From positions 1-42,550 of the IMG/VR virus record IMGVR_UViG_3300044627_002343: a stretch of 42,550 nucleotides of DNA; one strand, 5' to 3'. This DNA is from a virus. Shown piece after piece: positions 12,267 through 19,268 of the stretch. Under the pieces are notes generated by a model, which did not search any database, was not told where the DNA came from, and worked only from the letters and a program-made list of their open reading frames with translations. Position numbers and translations under genes: made by a program. Positions within the stretch are counted from its first letter, which is position 1. Every line of letters starts with the position of its first letter.

Positions 12267-13442
12267 ATGAACCTCACCACGGAACAACAAAAATTTATCG
12301 ACAGCCTTCGCACCAACGGCATCAAGACCACCTCTGTCAGCCGTGCAGAACTTATTCGTGCGGCGAACATGATTGGCCTCTCAAATCCACCATCGTGGTG
12401 TCTTGAAAAAGATCGAAAAATCTCTCACGGTGTCTACCACATCCCTGAGATTTCTGATACAATGATTGAAACAAAGGAAAACACAATGATTGAAACTTCC
12501 ACGACAACGCTCAATATGGCATCAGCAGTCCTTGGCATGACGATGGGTGATCGCACCTCCCTCGTCCCCGACGTAAACCCTGAGTATGTCGCATGGGGTC
12601 ACTACGAGGACATTCACCGTCTTCTCTCGTCCAAGGATTTCTTCACGATCTACCTTACTGGTATGTCGGGCAACGGCAAGACAACCATGATCGAACAGAT
12701 TTGTGCGAAGTTGAAGCGAGAGTGCTACCGCGTCAACATCATCGGAACGACCGATGAGGATGATCTGATCGGTGGTATGCGTCTTGTGAATGGAAGCACC
12801 GTGTGGCAGGATGGCCCTGTTGTCGAGGCCATGAAGCGTGGTGCGGTTCTTTTGCTTGACGAGGTTGACCTTGGCACGGAGAAGATCATGTGCCTCCAAA
12901 GCGTCCTTGAGGGAAAGGGTGTGTATGTCAAGAAGCAGAATGTTTGGGTGACTCCTGCCAAGGGCTTCTGTGTGGTGGCAACGGCAAACACCAAGGGCAA
13001 GGGTTCTGACGATGGTCGATTCATCGGCACGAACGTGATGAACGAGGCATTCCTTGATCGTTTCGATTACACCTACGAACAGTCCTACGCACCGAAGAGT
13101 ACTGAGAAGAAGATCATCGTCAAGGCACTCTCCAAGTATGGAATTGACGATCACCAGTTCGCTGACAACCTTGTGACTTGGGCAGAGATGATCCGCAAGT
13201 CATTCAATGAGGGTGCGGTTGATGAGATCGTGTCTACTCGTCGTCTGCTGAACATCGTCAAGGCATACTCCGTGTTCAAGGACAAGCCAAAGTCTGTGCA
13301 GATGGCACTCGCACGATTCGATCGTGACACGCAGGACGGGTTCTATTCCCTCTACACGAAGATTGATGAGACTGTCAATCCTCCTGTGAACAAGAACACA
13401 GCACCCGCTACCGCAGTCGATCCAAATGAACCACCGTTCTGA
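12267..13442 (+). CDS. MoxR/CobS-like AAA+ ATPase
   Basis: 391 residues. Walker A GMSGNGKT (about residues 132-139) and Walker B VLLLDEVD (about residues 193-200), with the sensor region VVATANTKGKG after it, identify a MoxR/CobS-type AAA+ ATPase. Marine phage copies are often named CobS, but no cobalamin pathway is visible here. It is probably the motor for the VWA protein encoded just upstream. The N-terminal 80 residues are not AAA and may bind a partner. Start 12267 preferred over 12261 on promoter spacing. Confidence 0.9.
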   Translation: MNLTTEQQKFIDSLRTNGIKTTSVSRAELIRAANMIGLSNPPSWCLEKDRKISHGVYHIPEISDTMIETKENTMIETSTTTLNMASAVLGMTMGDRTSLVPDVNPEYVAWGHYEDIHRLLSSKDFFTIYLTGMSGNGKTTMIEQICAKLKRECYRVNIIGTTDEDDLIGGMRLVNGSTVWQDGPVVEAMKRGAVLLLDEVDLGTEKIMCLQSVLEGKGVYVKKQNVWVTPAKGFCVVATANTKGKGSDDGRFIGTNVMNEAFLDRFDYTYEQSYAPKSTEKKIIVKALSKYGIDDHQFADNLVTWAEMIRKSFNEGAVDEIVSTRRLLNIVKAYSVFKDKPKSVQMALARFDRDTQDGFYSLYTKIDETVNPPVNKNTAPATAVDPNEPPF

Positions 13443-13451
13443 GTAAACGTC

Positions 13452-13480
13452 GGGGAGGGTAAGGTGGTCTTACCCTCCCC
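13452..13480. terminator. 12-bp perfect hairpin after the ATPase gene
   Basis: GGGGAGGGTAAG (13452-13463) and CTTACCCTCCCC (13469-13480) with a 5-base loop. It would be a very strong hairpin but has no U-run; the -35 TTGACA of the next gene starts two bases later. Its first arm repeats GGGGAGGGTAA of the 8763 hairpin. Confidence 0.6.
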
Positions 13481-13481
13481 A

Positions 13482-13510
13482 TTGACAGCAAGAGAGAAAG
13501 GAAGTACAAT
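13482..13510 (+). promoter_or_regulatory. leaderless-type promoter
   Basis: TTGACA (13482-13487), 17-bp spacer, TACAAT (13505-13510), ATGAGC, ATG at 13517. The spacer contains GAAAGGAAG. Confidence 0.9.
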
Positions 13511-13516
13511 ATGAGC

Positions 13517-13741
13517 ATGAACAACAACACAGTCGTTAGTGGCAATCTCAACACAGATCAGTACAAGTCGATTTGCGTTGATGCAGAAAATCGTTTCAAT
13601 TCGGGTGAAAAGGTTACGGTTCTTTCACTCTCAAAACAGTTTGGTGTCACGACCAACGAAATGCGAAAGATTCTTGTCGATCATTTCGGATCACGGATTA
13701 CTTTCACTCGCGGTCGCAACGGAGGCATTCGCATCGTTTGA
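13517..13741 (+). CDS. small HTH-type DNA-binding protein, paralogue 2
   Basis: 74 residues. EKVTVLSLSKQFGVTTNEMR then KILVDHFGSRITFTRGRNGG: a helix-turn-helix with a basic RGRNGG end, matching the 9677-9901 protein over its length. Candidate binder of the GTTGATAGT or TGTGAC repeats that begin 28 bases after its stop. An upstream in-frame ATG (13511) is possible, but 13517 fits the leaderless spacing. Confidence 0.75.
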   Translation: MNNNTVVSGNLNTDQYKSICVDAENRFNSGEKVTVLSLSKQFGVTTNEMRKILVDHFGSRITFTRGRNGGIRIV

Positions 13742-13768
13742 TGCGAGTGTCCTCTTTTTTTTGCCAAA

Positions 13769-13819
13769 GTTGATAGTATTTGTTGATAGTTAGTTATAGG
13801 ACGTGAGGAAGTTGATAGT
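13769..13819 (+). repeat. three GTTGATAGT repeats at the early/late boundary
   Basis: Copies at 13769-13777, 13782-13790 and 13811-13819, the last ending directly at the ATG of the next gene. They coincide with a sharp change to AT-rich sequence. Probably regulator-binding sites or origin iterons. Confidence 0.75.
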
Positions 13820-14440
13820 ATGGCAAATGAGTTATTACCACTTAATCGTGTGACTCCCGAAATGAGTTATAATGACATTGATGATGTTTATTTGCATATA
13901 CCATTTCGTAACAAATTATCAATAAATTATAGGACTTTTGTAAAGGGTTTTGGGAGTCTTTTTGACTCAATAGAACAGAGATGGTATGTGAAGTACAATA
14001 TATTATCAGAAAATGTAAAAAGCGAAATCAACAGACTGAAATTATATGACGGTCTTAGATATGTTGTGAGACAGGACAATCCTTTCTACATGTCATCTGA
14101 TTATACTGAATTTAAAATTCCTATCTTGAGAAAATACAAAGATAATGTTGTAATCTCAAAACAAATTAATTTTGATCGAAGAATTGCTGTGCAATATTTT
14201 TCATTTAACAATACTGATCAAATTTTAGAAATTTTTGTTGACCGTTTTTATGATGAAGACTATACTACACTACCACAAAAGCTTATCCAATCAAAAATTT
14301 TGAGAATGAAGTTTTTACCAGCGTCATATGCAAGAGCAAATTGGAAACATTACGCAGCAAAGAAAAATGATAAGATGATCACTGACATACATGTGACGGG
14401 GCTTCAAAAAATTTGTGACAGTTTTGTATGGAATGTGTGA
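13820..14440 (+). CDS. hypothetical protein
   Basis: 206 residues, MANELLPLNRVTPEMSYNDI..., soluble, rich in aromatic and basic residues. No family recognised. GAGGAA precedes the ATG by about nine bases, overlapping a GTTGATAGT repeat, so translation or transcription may be controlled there. First gene of the AT-rich plus-strand block, with codon use unlike the genes to its left. Confidence 0.75.
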   Translation: MANELLPLNRVTPEMSYNDIDDVYLHIPFRNKLSINYRTFVKGFGSLFDSIEQRWYVKYNILSENVKSEINRLKLYDGLRYVVRQDNPFYMSSDYTEFKIPILRKYKDNVVISKQINFDRRIAVQYFSFNNTDQILEIFVDRFYDEDYTTLPQKLIQSKILRMKFLPASYARANWKHYAAKKNDKMITDIHVTGLQKICDSFVWNV

Positions 14441-14471
14441 CAGGTTTGAATTCATGTGACAAGGTTGTGAC
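14392..14471 (+). repeat. five phased TGTGAC repeats
   Basis: Starts at 14392, 14414, 14436, 14455 and 14466: steps of 22, 22, 19 and 11 bases, roughly whole helical turns. The first three lie in the 3' end of the 13820 gene, the rest before the ATG at 14474. Iteron-like or operator array. Confidence 0.65.
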
Positions 14472-14473
14472 CT

Positions 14474-14761
14474 ATGGAAAATACACCTAACTTTACAAAC
14501 GTAGCGTATTATGTTCAAACAATTTATAACATCGTTGAGATGGAAAGAGAAATTGAACTAATGTTAAAGGATAATGTTCTAGATGTATTTGTAGATACAG
14601 ATGGAACATTCTCATATCAAATCACAGATCATTACTATAACCAACTAACAAGTATTGATACAAAAATCGAAAGAAAGAATTCAACATTTAAAGAAATGTG
14701 CATGTTGAGGGGAATCAATCAAAAAATTTATGATGAGTATCATAAAACAAAAATTTCATAA
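14474..14761 (+). CDS. hypothetical helical protein
   Basis: 95 residues, MENTPNFTNVAYYVQTIYNI..., alternating helices, no family recognised. It follows the TGTGAC array directly and no Shine-Dalgarno is seen, so its expression signals are unclear. Confidence 0.7.
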   Translation: MENTPNFTNVAYYVQTIYNIVEMEREIELMLKDNVLDVFVDTDGTFSYQITDHYYNQLTSIDTKIERKNSTFKEMCMLRGINQKIYDEYHKTKIS

Positions 14762-14780
14762 ATATGACTACGGAGTAAAA

Positions 14781-14984
14781 ATGTCAGACTCAGAATCAAT
14801 TTTTATTATTACTCAAGGAATTACTGATGAAGATCCAAACAAAAACCCTAAACCACGGGTGGATGAAGAAACTGAATACGACTTTGACGAAGAATTCGAA
14901 GATCTCCCCAGTGAAGACGATGAAATTGAGGACATCTTTGTTTACCAAAACAGTAAGACCCGTTTCATCCAACACTTCTATTGA
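14781..14984 (+). CDS. acidic hypothetical protein
   Basis: 67 residues, strongly acidic (ETEYDFDEEFEDLPSEDDEI) with a basic-aromatic tail. ATG at 14781 chosen because CGGAG lies seven to eight bases upstream; the longer upstream frame overlaps the preceding gene. Function unknown. Confidence 0.7.
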   Translation: MSDSESIFIITQGITDEDPNKNPKPRVDEETEYDFDEEFEDLPSEDDEIEDIFVYQNSKTRFIQHFY

Positions 14985-14996
14985 TGGATACCAATA

Positions 14997-15209
14997 ATGA
15001 TGATATCTGATCGAATCAATACCGTACATGATTTAATTCAAAAATCATACGAATTGGCAGATCAGGGAAAATCATCTCAGTCTAATGAAATTTATAGCAG
15101 GGCATTTATTATAGCAGAAAACTTATTGAAGACACATGACAATACAATGTTTTCTGATGAAGAAATTGACTTTTTAAAAAAAATTATTACAACATTTGAT
15201 TATGAATAA
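14997..15209 (+). CDS. hypothetical helical protein (TPR-like)
   Basis: 70 residues. 'LIQKSYELADQGKSSQSNEI' followed by 'YSRAFIIAENLLKTH' resembles one tetratricopeptide hairpin. Overlaps the next gene by 8 bases. Function unknown. Confidence 0.65.
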   Translation: MMISDRINTVHDLIQKSYELADQGKSSQSNEIYSRAFIIAENLLKTHDNTMFSDEEIDFLKKIITTFDYE

Positions 15210-15588
15210 CGAACTACAAATCTTTCTTAACGAAGAATATGGATATCGCACATATAATTGGAAGCCAGGTATGACTGAAGAACAGTTTGTATCTTGGTGG
15301 CAGAATCTTTCAGATTCTGATATTATCAAGTATTATTTTAATATTAATACTCTTCCTGGAACTTTAAAGTTGATTAAAACATCACAACATGGTGATGCAA
15401 AGACACGAATGTATAACGATCCACGTGATGTGCGACCATCACATTACTGCCATCTTCATGATGTAGATGATTCTTTCCTTGAAATTAACGATATTAAATA
15501 TCCTTACAAGAGGACATCTCGAAAGGATTGGAAGGACTACTGGCTAGATTATCAACTTAGGAATCGAAAGCCAGAAGAAGTGGCTTAA
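15202..15588 (+). CDS. hypothetical protein
   Basis: 128 residues from MNNELQIFLNEEYGYRTYNW. Tryptophan-rich with a 'PGMTEEQFVSWWQN' motif. No family recognised. Last gene before a strong terminator. Confidence 0.75.
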   Translation: MNNELQIFLNEEYGYRTYNWKPGMTEEQFVSWWQNLSDSDIIKYYFNINTLPGTLKLIKTSQHGDAKTRMYNDPRDVRPSHYCHLHDVDDSFLEINDIKYPYKRTSRKDWKDYWLDYQLRNRKPEEVA

Positions 15589-15616
15589 TAAGAGGGCGAG
15601 TAATCGCCCTCTTATT
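15587..15616. terminator. bidirectional terminator
   Basis: AATAAGAGGGCG (15587-15598) and CGCCCTCTTATT (15605-15616): 12-bp perfect stem between convergent genes ending at 15588 (+) and 15615 (-). Confidence 0.9.
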
Positions 15617-15758
15617 ACGTTTTAGCTGAATATGGTTTAGTATTAGGTGAAGGTCTTTTTATTCTATTTCGTAATGTTTCTACATGACGCAAAATATTTA
15701 CTGCATTTCCAGATCCACTCTGTTCGTGAATTTTAGATAATAATTTCTTAAATTTCAT
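15615..15758 (-). CDS. 47-residue late basic protein
   Basis: MKFKKLLSKIHEQSGSGNAV... with an arginine/lysine-rich tail. The amphipathic N-terminus followed by polar residues resembles the capsid-targeting starts of T4 internal proteins. Exact late promoter TATAAATA five bases upstream of the ATG, so probably a leaderless late gene. Confidence 0.65.
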   Translation of the reverse strand: MKFKKLLSKIHEQSGSGNAVNILRHVETLRNRIKRPSPNTKPYSAKT

Positions 15759-15763
15759 AAAAA

Positions 15764-15771
15764 TATTTATA
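15764..15771 (-). promoter_or_regulatory. T4-type late promoter
   Basis: TATAAATA on minus, then TTTTT and ATG at 15758. Recognised in T4 by the gp55 late sigma factor. Confidence 0.8.
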
Positions 15772-15783
15772 ATAAATAGAAAT

Positions 15784-16023
15784 ATGAGAATAAAAGCTAA
15801 ACAGATTATCGATAAGTTGAGACAATTGAAGGGAAAGAGAAATGTAAATCCCATCAAAAAAATAACTGAGGAAACTGATAGACCTCATATATCTACTGCA
15901 CCTCAACATATACAAGATCAGCATGATAAAATGATGGATCGTGGTGATCATCCTGAACAAGCAGCAAAAAAATTAGGATATACCACCTTAGATCGTAATG
16001 TAAATACAAAGCCAAATAAATAA
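15784..16023 (+). CDS. basic hypothetical protein
   Basis: 79 residues, lysine-rich, MRIKAKQIIDKLRQLKGKRN..., with a C-terminal 'DRGDHPEQAAKKLGYTTLDR' segment. Divergent from the gene at 15758. A late-like TATAATAAATA lies just upstream. Possibly a small virion protein; function unknown. Confidence 0.7.
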   Translation: MRIKAKQIIDKLRQLKGKRNVNPIKKITEETDRPHISTAPQHIQDQHDKMMDRGDHPEQAAKKLGYTTLDRNVNTKPNK

Positions 16024-16027
16024 TTAC

Positions 16028-16114
16028 ATGAACATCGATGGTCTGCAAGGTCCATACGAAATACCAGAAGATCCTGATGATGTTTTATCTGGAGGTTATC
16101 ATGAATCACTTTGA
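16028..16114 (+). CDS. possible 28-residue peptide
   Basis: MNIDGLQGPYEIPEDPDDVL plus eight residues. No ribosome-binding site is seen, but it overlaps the next gene's start and contains that gene's GGAGG, as coupled phage genes do. Weak call. Confidence 0.35.
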   Translation: MNIDGLQGPYEIPEDPDDVLSGGYHESL

Positions 16115-16268
16115 GGATAAATTATTTCGCTGTCTTAAAAGAGAAAAGAAGTTGACTGTTAACAAATATTTAAGATCTGGATTAAATAAATCTGGTGATC
16201 CACTTATTCAAAAATGCACATCACATAAGTGTAGAAAATATAAAGAAAGAAATCTGAATGATTGTTGA
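16101..16268 (+). CDS. small basic Cys-containing protein
   Basis: 55 residues, MNHFEDKLFRCLKREKKLTV..., with CTSHKC and a basic C-terminus (RKYKERNLNDC). GGAGG five bases before the ATG. Overlaps the next gene by 11 bases. Function unknown. Confidence 0.65.
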   Translation: MNHFEDKLFRCLKREKKLTVNKYLRSGLNKSGDPLIQKCTSHKCRKYKERNLNDC

Positions 16269-17067
16269 AGATAAGAAATATATCGCAGAGGTTGATCTTA
16301 AGTCACTTGCAAAAGGTCTTGCTACTGGTGTGATCGTAGGTGGTAGTCTTGTAAGTGGTATGGCAGCTGGTGCAAAGGCTCTTGGTATTGGTAGATTTGC
16401 ACCACAGGAGCCAATTGTTCAACCTAGTGTTCCAACACAACCTACAACATCTACAGTTCAACAACAAAAACCTGTAAATACTCAGCAGACAACAAATACA
16501 CAACAAAAAGTTACTCAAAAAGCTCCACAGACCACAAATGAAAAGGCAAAAGAATTTGATTATGGTTCTGAACATGCGAAAAGACTTTATGGTGCGATTG
16601 TATCTGCTGAACATCGTGGAGTAGTCGGAAAAGATCCATATGCGTATGATCCTAAAATTCATGTTAGAAACAGAGTATCTACTAATTCATCTGCTTATGG
16701 TCCAGCACAATTAACAAGATCAACTGTGGAAGGATTTGTTAATCAAGGTAAAATTGAAAAAAGTGAATTTGTTACTAAATTTCTTCAACAAGGAAAAAAA
16801 CTTTTGACCCACGGTAAAAAACATCCAACATATGGGTTTAATGGAATGGGTGATCTTGGTGGTGAAGAACATGCTGATAAACACACAGAATTAATACTTA
16901 AGGTTATTAAAGCAAAAGGTGATGAATTAGGTATTGATATTCATAAACCATTATCAAAAGATGATTTGTATAGATTCACTAAACACTGGAATGTTGGGAT
17001 AGGGTCAAAAGAAGAACCAAAAAAATGGTATGTAGATACTATACATAATTTTTATTACGGAAAATAA
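16258..17067 (+). CDS. lysozyme/transglycosylase-like protein with membrane segment
   Basis: 269 residues. A hydrophobic glycine/alanine-rich segment (about 20-45, GLATGVIVGGSLVSGMAAGA) is followed by a Q/T/P-rich linker and then a lysozyme-fold-like domain. That domain has 'YGAIVSAEHRG' (candidate catalytic Glu) and 'SSAYGPAQLT' (the S-x-x-G-x-x-Q type motif). It probably cuts peptidoglycan during entry or lysis. The membrane-like segment suggests a signal-anchor or virion-associated form. Family assignment is moderate. Confidence 0.65.
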   Translation: MIVEDKKYIAEVDLKSLAKGLATGVIVGGSLVSGMAAGAKALGIGRFAPQEPIVQPSVPTQPTTSTVQQQKPVNTQQTTNTQQKVTQKAPQTTNEKAKEFDYGSEHAKRLYGAIVSAEHRGVVGKDPYAYDPKIHVRNRVSTNSSAYGPAQLTRSTVEGFVNQGKIEKSEFVTKFLQQGKKLLTHGKKHPTYGFNGMGDLGGEEHADKHTELILKVIKAKGDELGIDIHKPLSKDDLYRFTKHWNVGIGSKEEPKKWYVDTIHNFYYGK

Positions 17068-17068
17068 A

Positions 17069-17173
17069 ATGAAAAAAGAAACTAAAAAAGAAACACCAAA
17101 ACCAACTTCTAAATTTCAACCAAGAAGAGTTGTAAATGTGAAAAGAACATTTGGAAAGAAAAAAGATGCCTAA
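17069..17173 (+). CDS. 34-residue very basic peptide
   Basis: MKKETKKETPKPTSKFQPRR then VVNVKRTFGKKKDA. Highly charged, probably DNA-binding, like small internal virion peptides. It starts just after the stop of the previous gene and overlaps the next start by 8 bases. Confidence 0.55.
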   Translation: MKKETKKETPKPTSKFQPRRVVNVKRTFGKKKDA

Positions 17174-17462
17174 TTACGGATATATCTGTCAAAATTGTAA
17201 TCATGAATTTGATCGTTTTTGTTCTATTGACGACAGAGAGAAACCACTATCTGAAGCATGTGAAAAATGCACAGAACATAAAATTGTAAGAAATTATACT
17301 GGATTTGTTCAAGGCGTTGCTTCTGATATTAACATGACACCTAATAAAAAAACAGGCGGTCAATGGAATCAACTTATGAATAGAATGAAAAAAGGTATGC
17401 CAAAGCGATTTCATAAAAATCTTGATATCGCATCAAATAGATCGGGTAAAAAATGGAATTAA
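17166..17462 (+). CDS. FmdB-type zinc-ribbon protein
   Basis: 98 residues. MPNYGYICQNCNHEFDRF followed by a CEKC pair about 24 residues later is the FmdB-family zinc ribbon (a putative regulatory domain, also common in phages). The basic C-terminus is extra. ATG at 17166 fits the conserved MPxYxYxC start of the family. Confidence 0.8.
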   Translation: MPNYGYICQNCNHEFDRFCSIDDREKPLSEACEKCTEHKIVRNYTGFVQGVASDINMTPNKKTGGQWNQLMNRMKKGMPKRFHKNLDIASNRSGKKWN

Positions 17463-18010
17463 AATCATTCAAAACATATCTCGCAGAACAAGAACAATTA
17501 GATGAGTTCATTGCTCCTTTACTTGCTGCTGCTGCACGGTTAGTACCAAGTGTAGTAAGAGCAGGAGGAGGAGTTCTTTCTAGGACTGCATCATCAGCAG
17601 CAAGTGCTGCTGGTAGAAGTGCTGCTTCATCTCGTGCCGCTATGGGAACGGCTCAAACAGCAGTTAAAGCAAAAGTAGGAAATATTCTTACTAGATCAAG
17701 AACATTTGGACGTACACCAATTGGAAGGGCCACAGTAGGTGGTGTAGCACAAGCAGTGGCTGGTCGAGCCATGAATGGATCTGGGGCGAATAATCAAACG
17801 CAAGATGAAGCACTACCAGTAGATCCTGGAGTGTCCGATGTTGAAACTATTAGACCACAATCTGCAAGTTCTATGGGAACAACACCAGAGGCAGTTAGAT
17901 CTATAAATCCAACCAATAGACCACCAGTTACTTTAGCTGGTTCTATTGCTACACCATCATCGCTTCAAGCAATGCTTGGAGGCTTTCGAGCAAAATTTAG
18001 GGGAACGTAA
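17453..18010 (+). CDS. probable capsid internal protein (Ala/Ser-rich)
   Basis: 185 residues. The N-terminus MELKSFKTYLAEQEQLDE resembles the capsid-targeting sequence of T4 internal proteins (MKTYQEFIAE), which is cut by the gp21 prohead protease after LxE/IxE-type sites. The rest is rich in A, S, R, G (SRTASSAASAAGRSAASSRA), low complexity and basic. Probably packaged in the head and injected. Function otherwise unknown. Overlaps the preceding gene by 10 bases. Confidence 0.65.
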   Translation: MELKSFKTYLAEQEQLDEFIAPLLAAAARLVPSVVRAGGGVLSRTASSAASAAGRSAASSRAAMGTAQTAVKAKVGNILTRSRTFGRTPIGRATVGGVAQAVAGRAMNGSGANNQTQDEALPVDPGVSDVETIRPQSASSMGTTPEAVRSINPTNRPPVTLAGSIATPSSLQAMLGGFRAKFRGT

Positions 18011-18597
18011 TGGAAAACGAAGATCTATCAGAATTTATTAATTTCATATCACTTCAAGAGAATATAAAACAATCTAAATCTTCATTAAATGAAAAGAAAA
18101 ATACTTCTCAAAAAGAAAAAAATGATGAAGATGAAGATGAAGAAAATGAATTAACATATCCAGATACAACATCCGATACTGGCAGTTCATCTATTGAATC
18201 AAAGCCAACACAAGACGACGTTAAAAAAATAAGATTAAATACATTGCAGACTCCAAAAGCAGCAGCATCAACACAAGCATCACCTCTAGCTAGTTTTAGT
18301 GGTTCGCTAACTCCAACACAAATGGCAGCAATGGGTTATGCAACAAACACAGTTCAGTCAGCAAGAACAAGAAGTGCTGGTGTACCATTTGCATCCCCAC
18401 AAGTAAGTCCTTTGAGATCAATGGTTGGTGGATTTCAAAGAATGCCTATAGCCGCCTCATATGATCCATTTTCATCAAATAAAGAAGAATTAACCGAGAA
18501 TGTAAAACTCATTCGTAAAAGAGTTTTATCATTACTGAATAAAGAACCTCATAAAACTGAGATAAATAAAATGAGAAGTGAAATATCTGGTGAATAA
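18010..18597 (+). CDS. probable capsid internal or structural protein
   Basis: 195 residues. MENEDLSEFINFISLQENIK is a candidate packaging signal; then a highly charged EKNDEDEDEENE tract, an S/T/P/A-rich middle, and a basic tail. The segment 'LRSMVGGFQRM' echoes 'LQAMLGGFRAKF' at the end of the preceding protein, suggesting shared processing or interaction. Coupled upstream by TAATG. Confidence 0.6.
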   Translation: MENEDLSEFINFISLQENIKQSKSSLNEKKNTSQKEKNDEDEDEENELTYPDTTSDTGSSSIESKPTQDDVKKIRLNTLQTPKAAASTQASPLASFSGSLTPTQMAAMGYATNTVQSARTRSAGVPFASPQVSPLRSMVGGFQRMPIAASYDPFSSNKEELTENVKLIRKRVLSLLNKEPHKTEINKMRSEISGE

Positions 18598-19268
18598 TGA
18601 TTATTTGTGGTAATTTTAAACATAACTTTTTATATAATCCAACTGAAGAGATAAGCAAAGTAGAAGAGGATGGAAGACGATTCTATTCTACTCCAGAAGG
18701 TATGCTTCCATCTGTTACAACAGTAACTGGATGGGAAAAGCGTGCCTTCTTTGCTTCTTGGAGAAAAAATAATATTCAAGAATCAAATAGAGTCTGTGCT
18801 AGAGGAAACACAATACATTCTTTAGCAGAAAAATATCTACTTAATGAACAATTAGATTTATCTGAAATTTCAGAAACAGAATTAAAATTATTTGAACAAT
18901 TAAAACCAGAGATCGATAAGATAGAAGAAGTCTATGCTTTAGAGACAATGTTGTGGGGAGAACGAACAGGATTGGCTGGTAGAGTTGACTGTATAGCAAA
19001 ATATAATGGTAAGACATGTATCATAGATTTTAAGGGTTCTACTAAACCAAAATATAAGGATGATATTGATAATTATTTTATGCAAGCAACTGCATATTCC
19101 TTATTATGGGAAGAACGCACAAATAAAAAGATTAAAGATATAGTTATTTTAATTGCAACAGAAACGGGTGAACTGCAAATCTTTGAAGAGAAGGCATCTA
19201 AATATTTGAAAAGATTGGCAGACTGTGTAAAGAAATATTATAAGGATAATTTTGATGATTCCATTTAA
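18597..19268 (+). CDS. PD-(D/E)XK exonuclease (MGME1/Cas4-like)
   Basis: 223 residues. 'RGNTIHSLAEKY' (conserved H), 'GLAGRVDCIAKYNGKTCIID' followed by FKG (D...DxK catalytic core) and 'QATAYSLLWEE' (QxxxY) are the motifs of RecB/MGME1-type nucleases frequent in marine T4-like phages. A role in DNA recombination or end processing is inferred. Start overlaps the upstream stop (TAATG). Confidence 0.85.
   Translation: MIICGNFKHNFLYNPTEEISKVEEDGRRFYSTPEGMLPSVTTVTGWEKRAFFASWRKNNIQESNRVCARGNTIHSLAEKYLLNEQLDLSEISETELKLFEQLKPEIDKIEEVYALETMLWGERTGLAGRVDCIAKYNGKTCIIDFKGSTKPKYKDDIDNYFMQATAYSLLWEERTNKKIKDIVILIATETGELQIFEEKASKYLKRLADCVKKYYKDNFDDSI

Noticed and set aside
12522-13154. Minus-strand frame inside the AAA+ gene
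   Set aside because: Antisense of a gene with clear Walker motifs and promoter.
10009-13442. CobT/CobS cobalt chelatase for B12 synthesis
   Set aside because: Similarity is to the general MoxR-VWA family; HExxH and absence of any other cobalamin gene argue against a chelatase, despite the B12-dependent reductase.
13769-14471. CRISPR array
   Set aside because: Repeats are only 6-9 bases with irregular short spacers and no cas genes.
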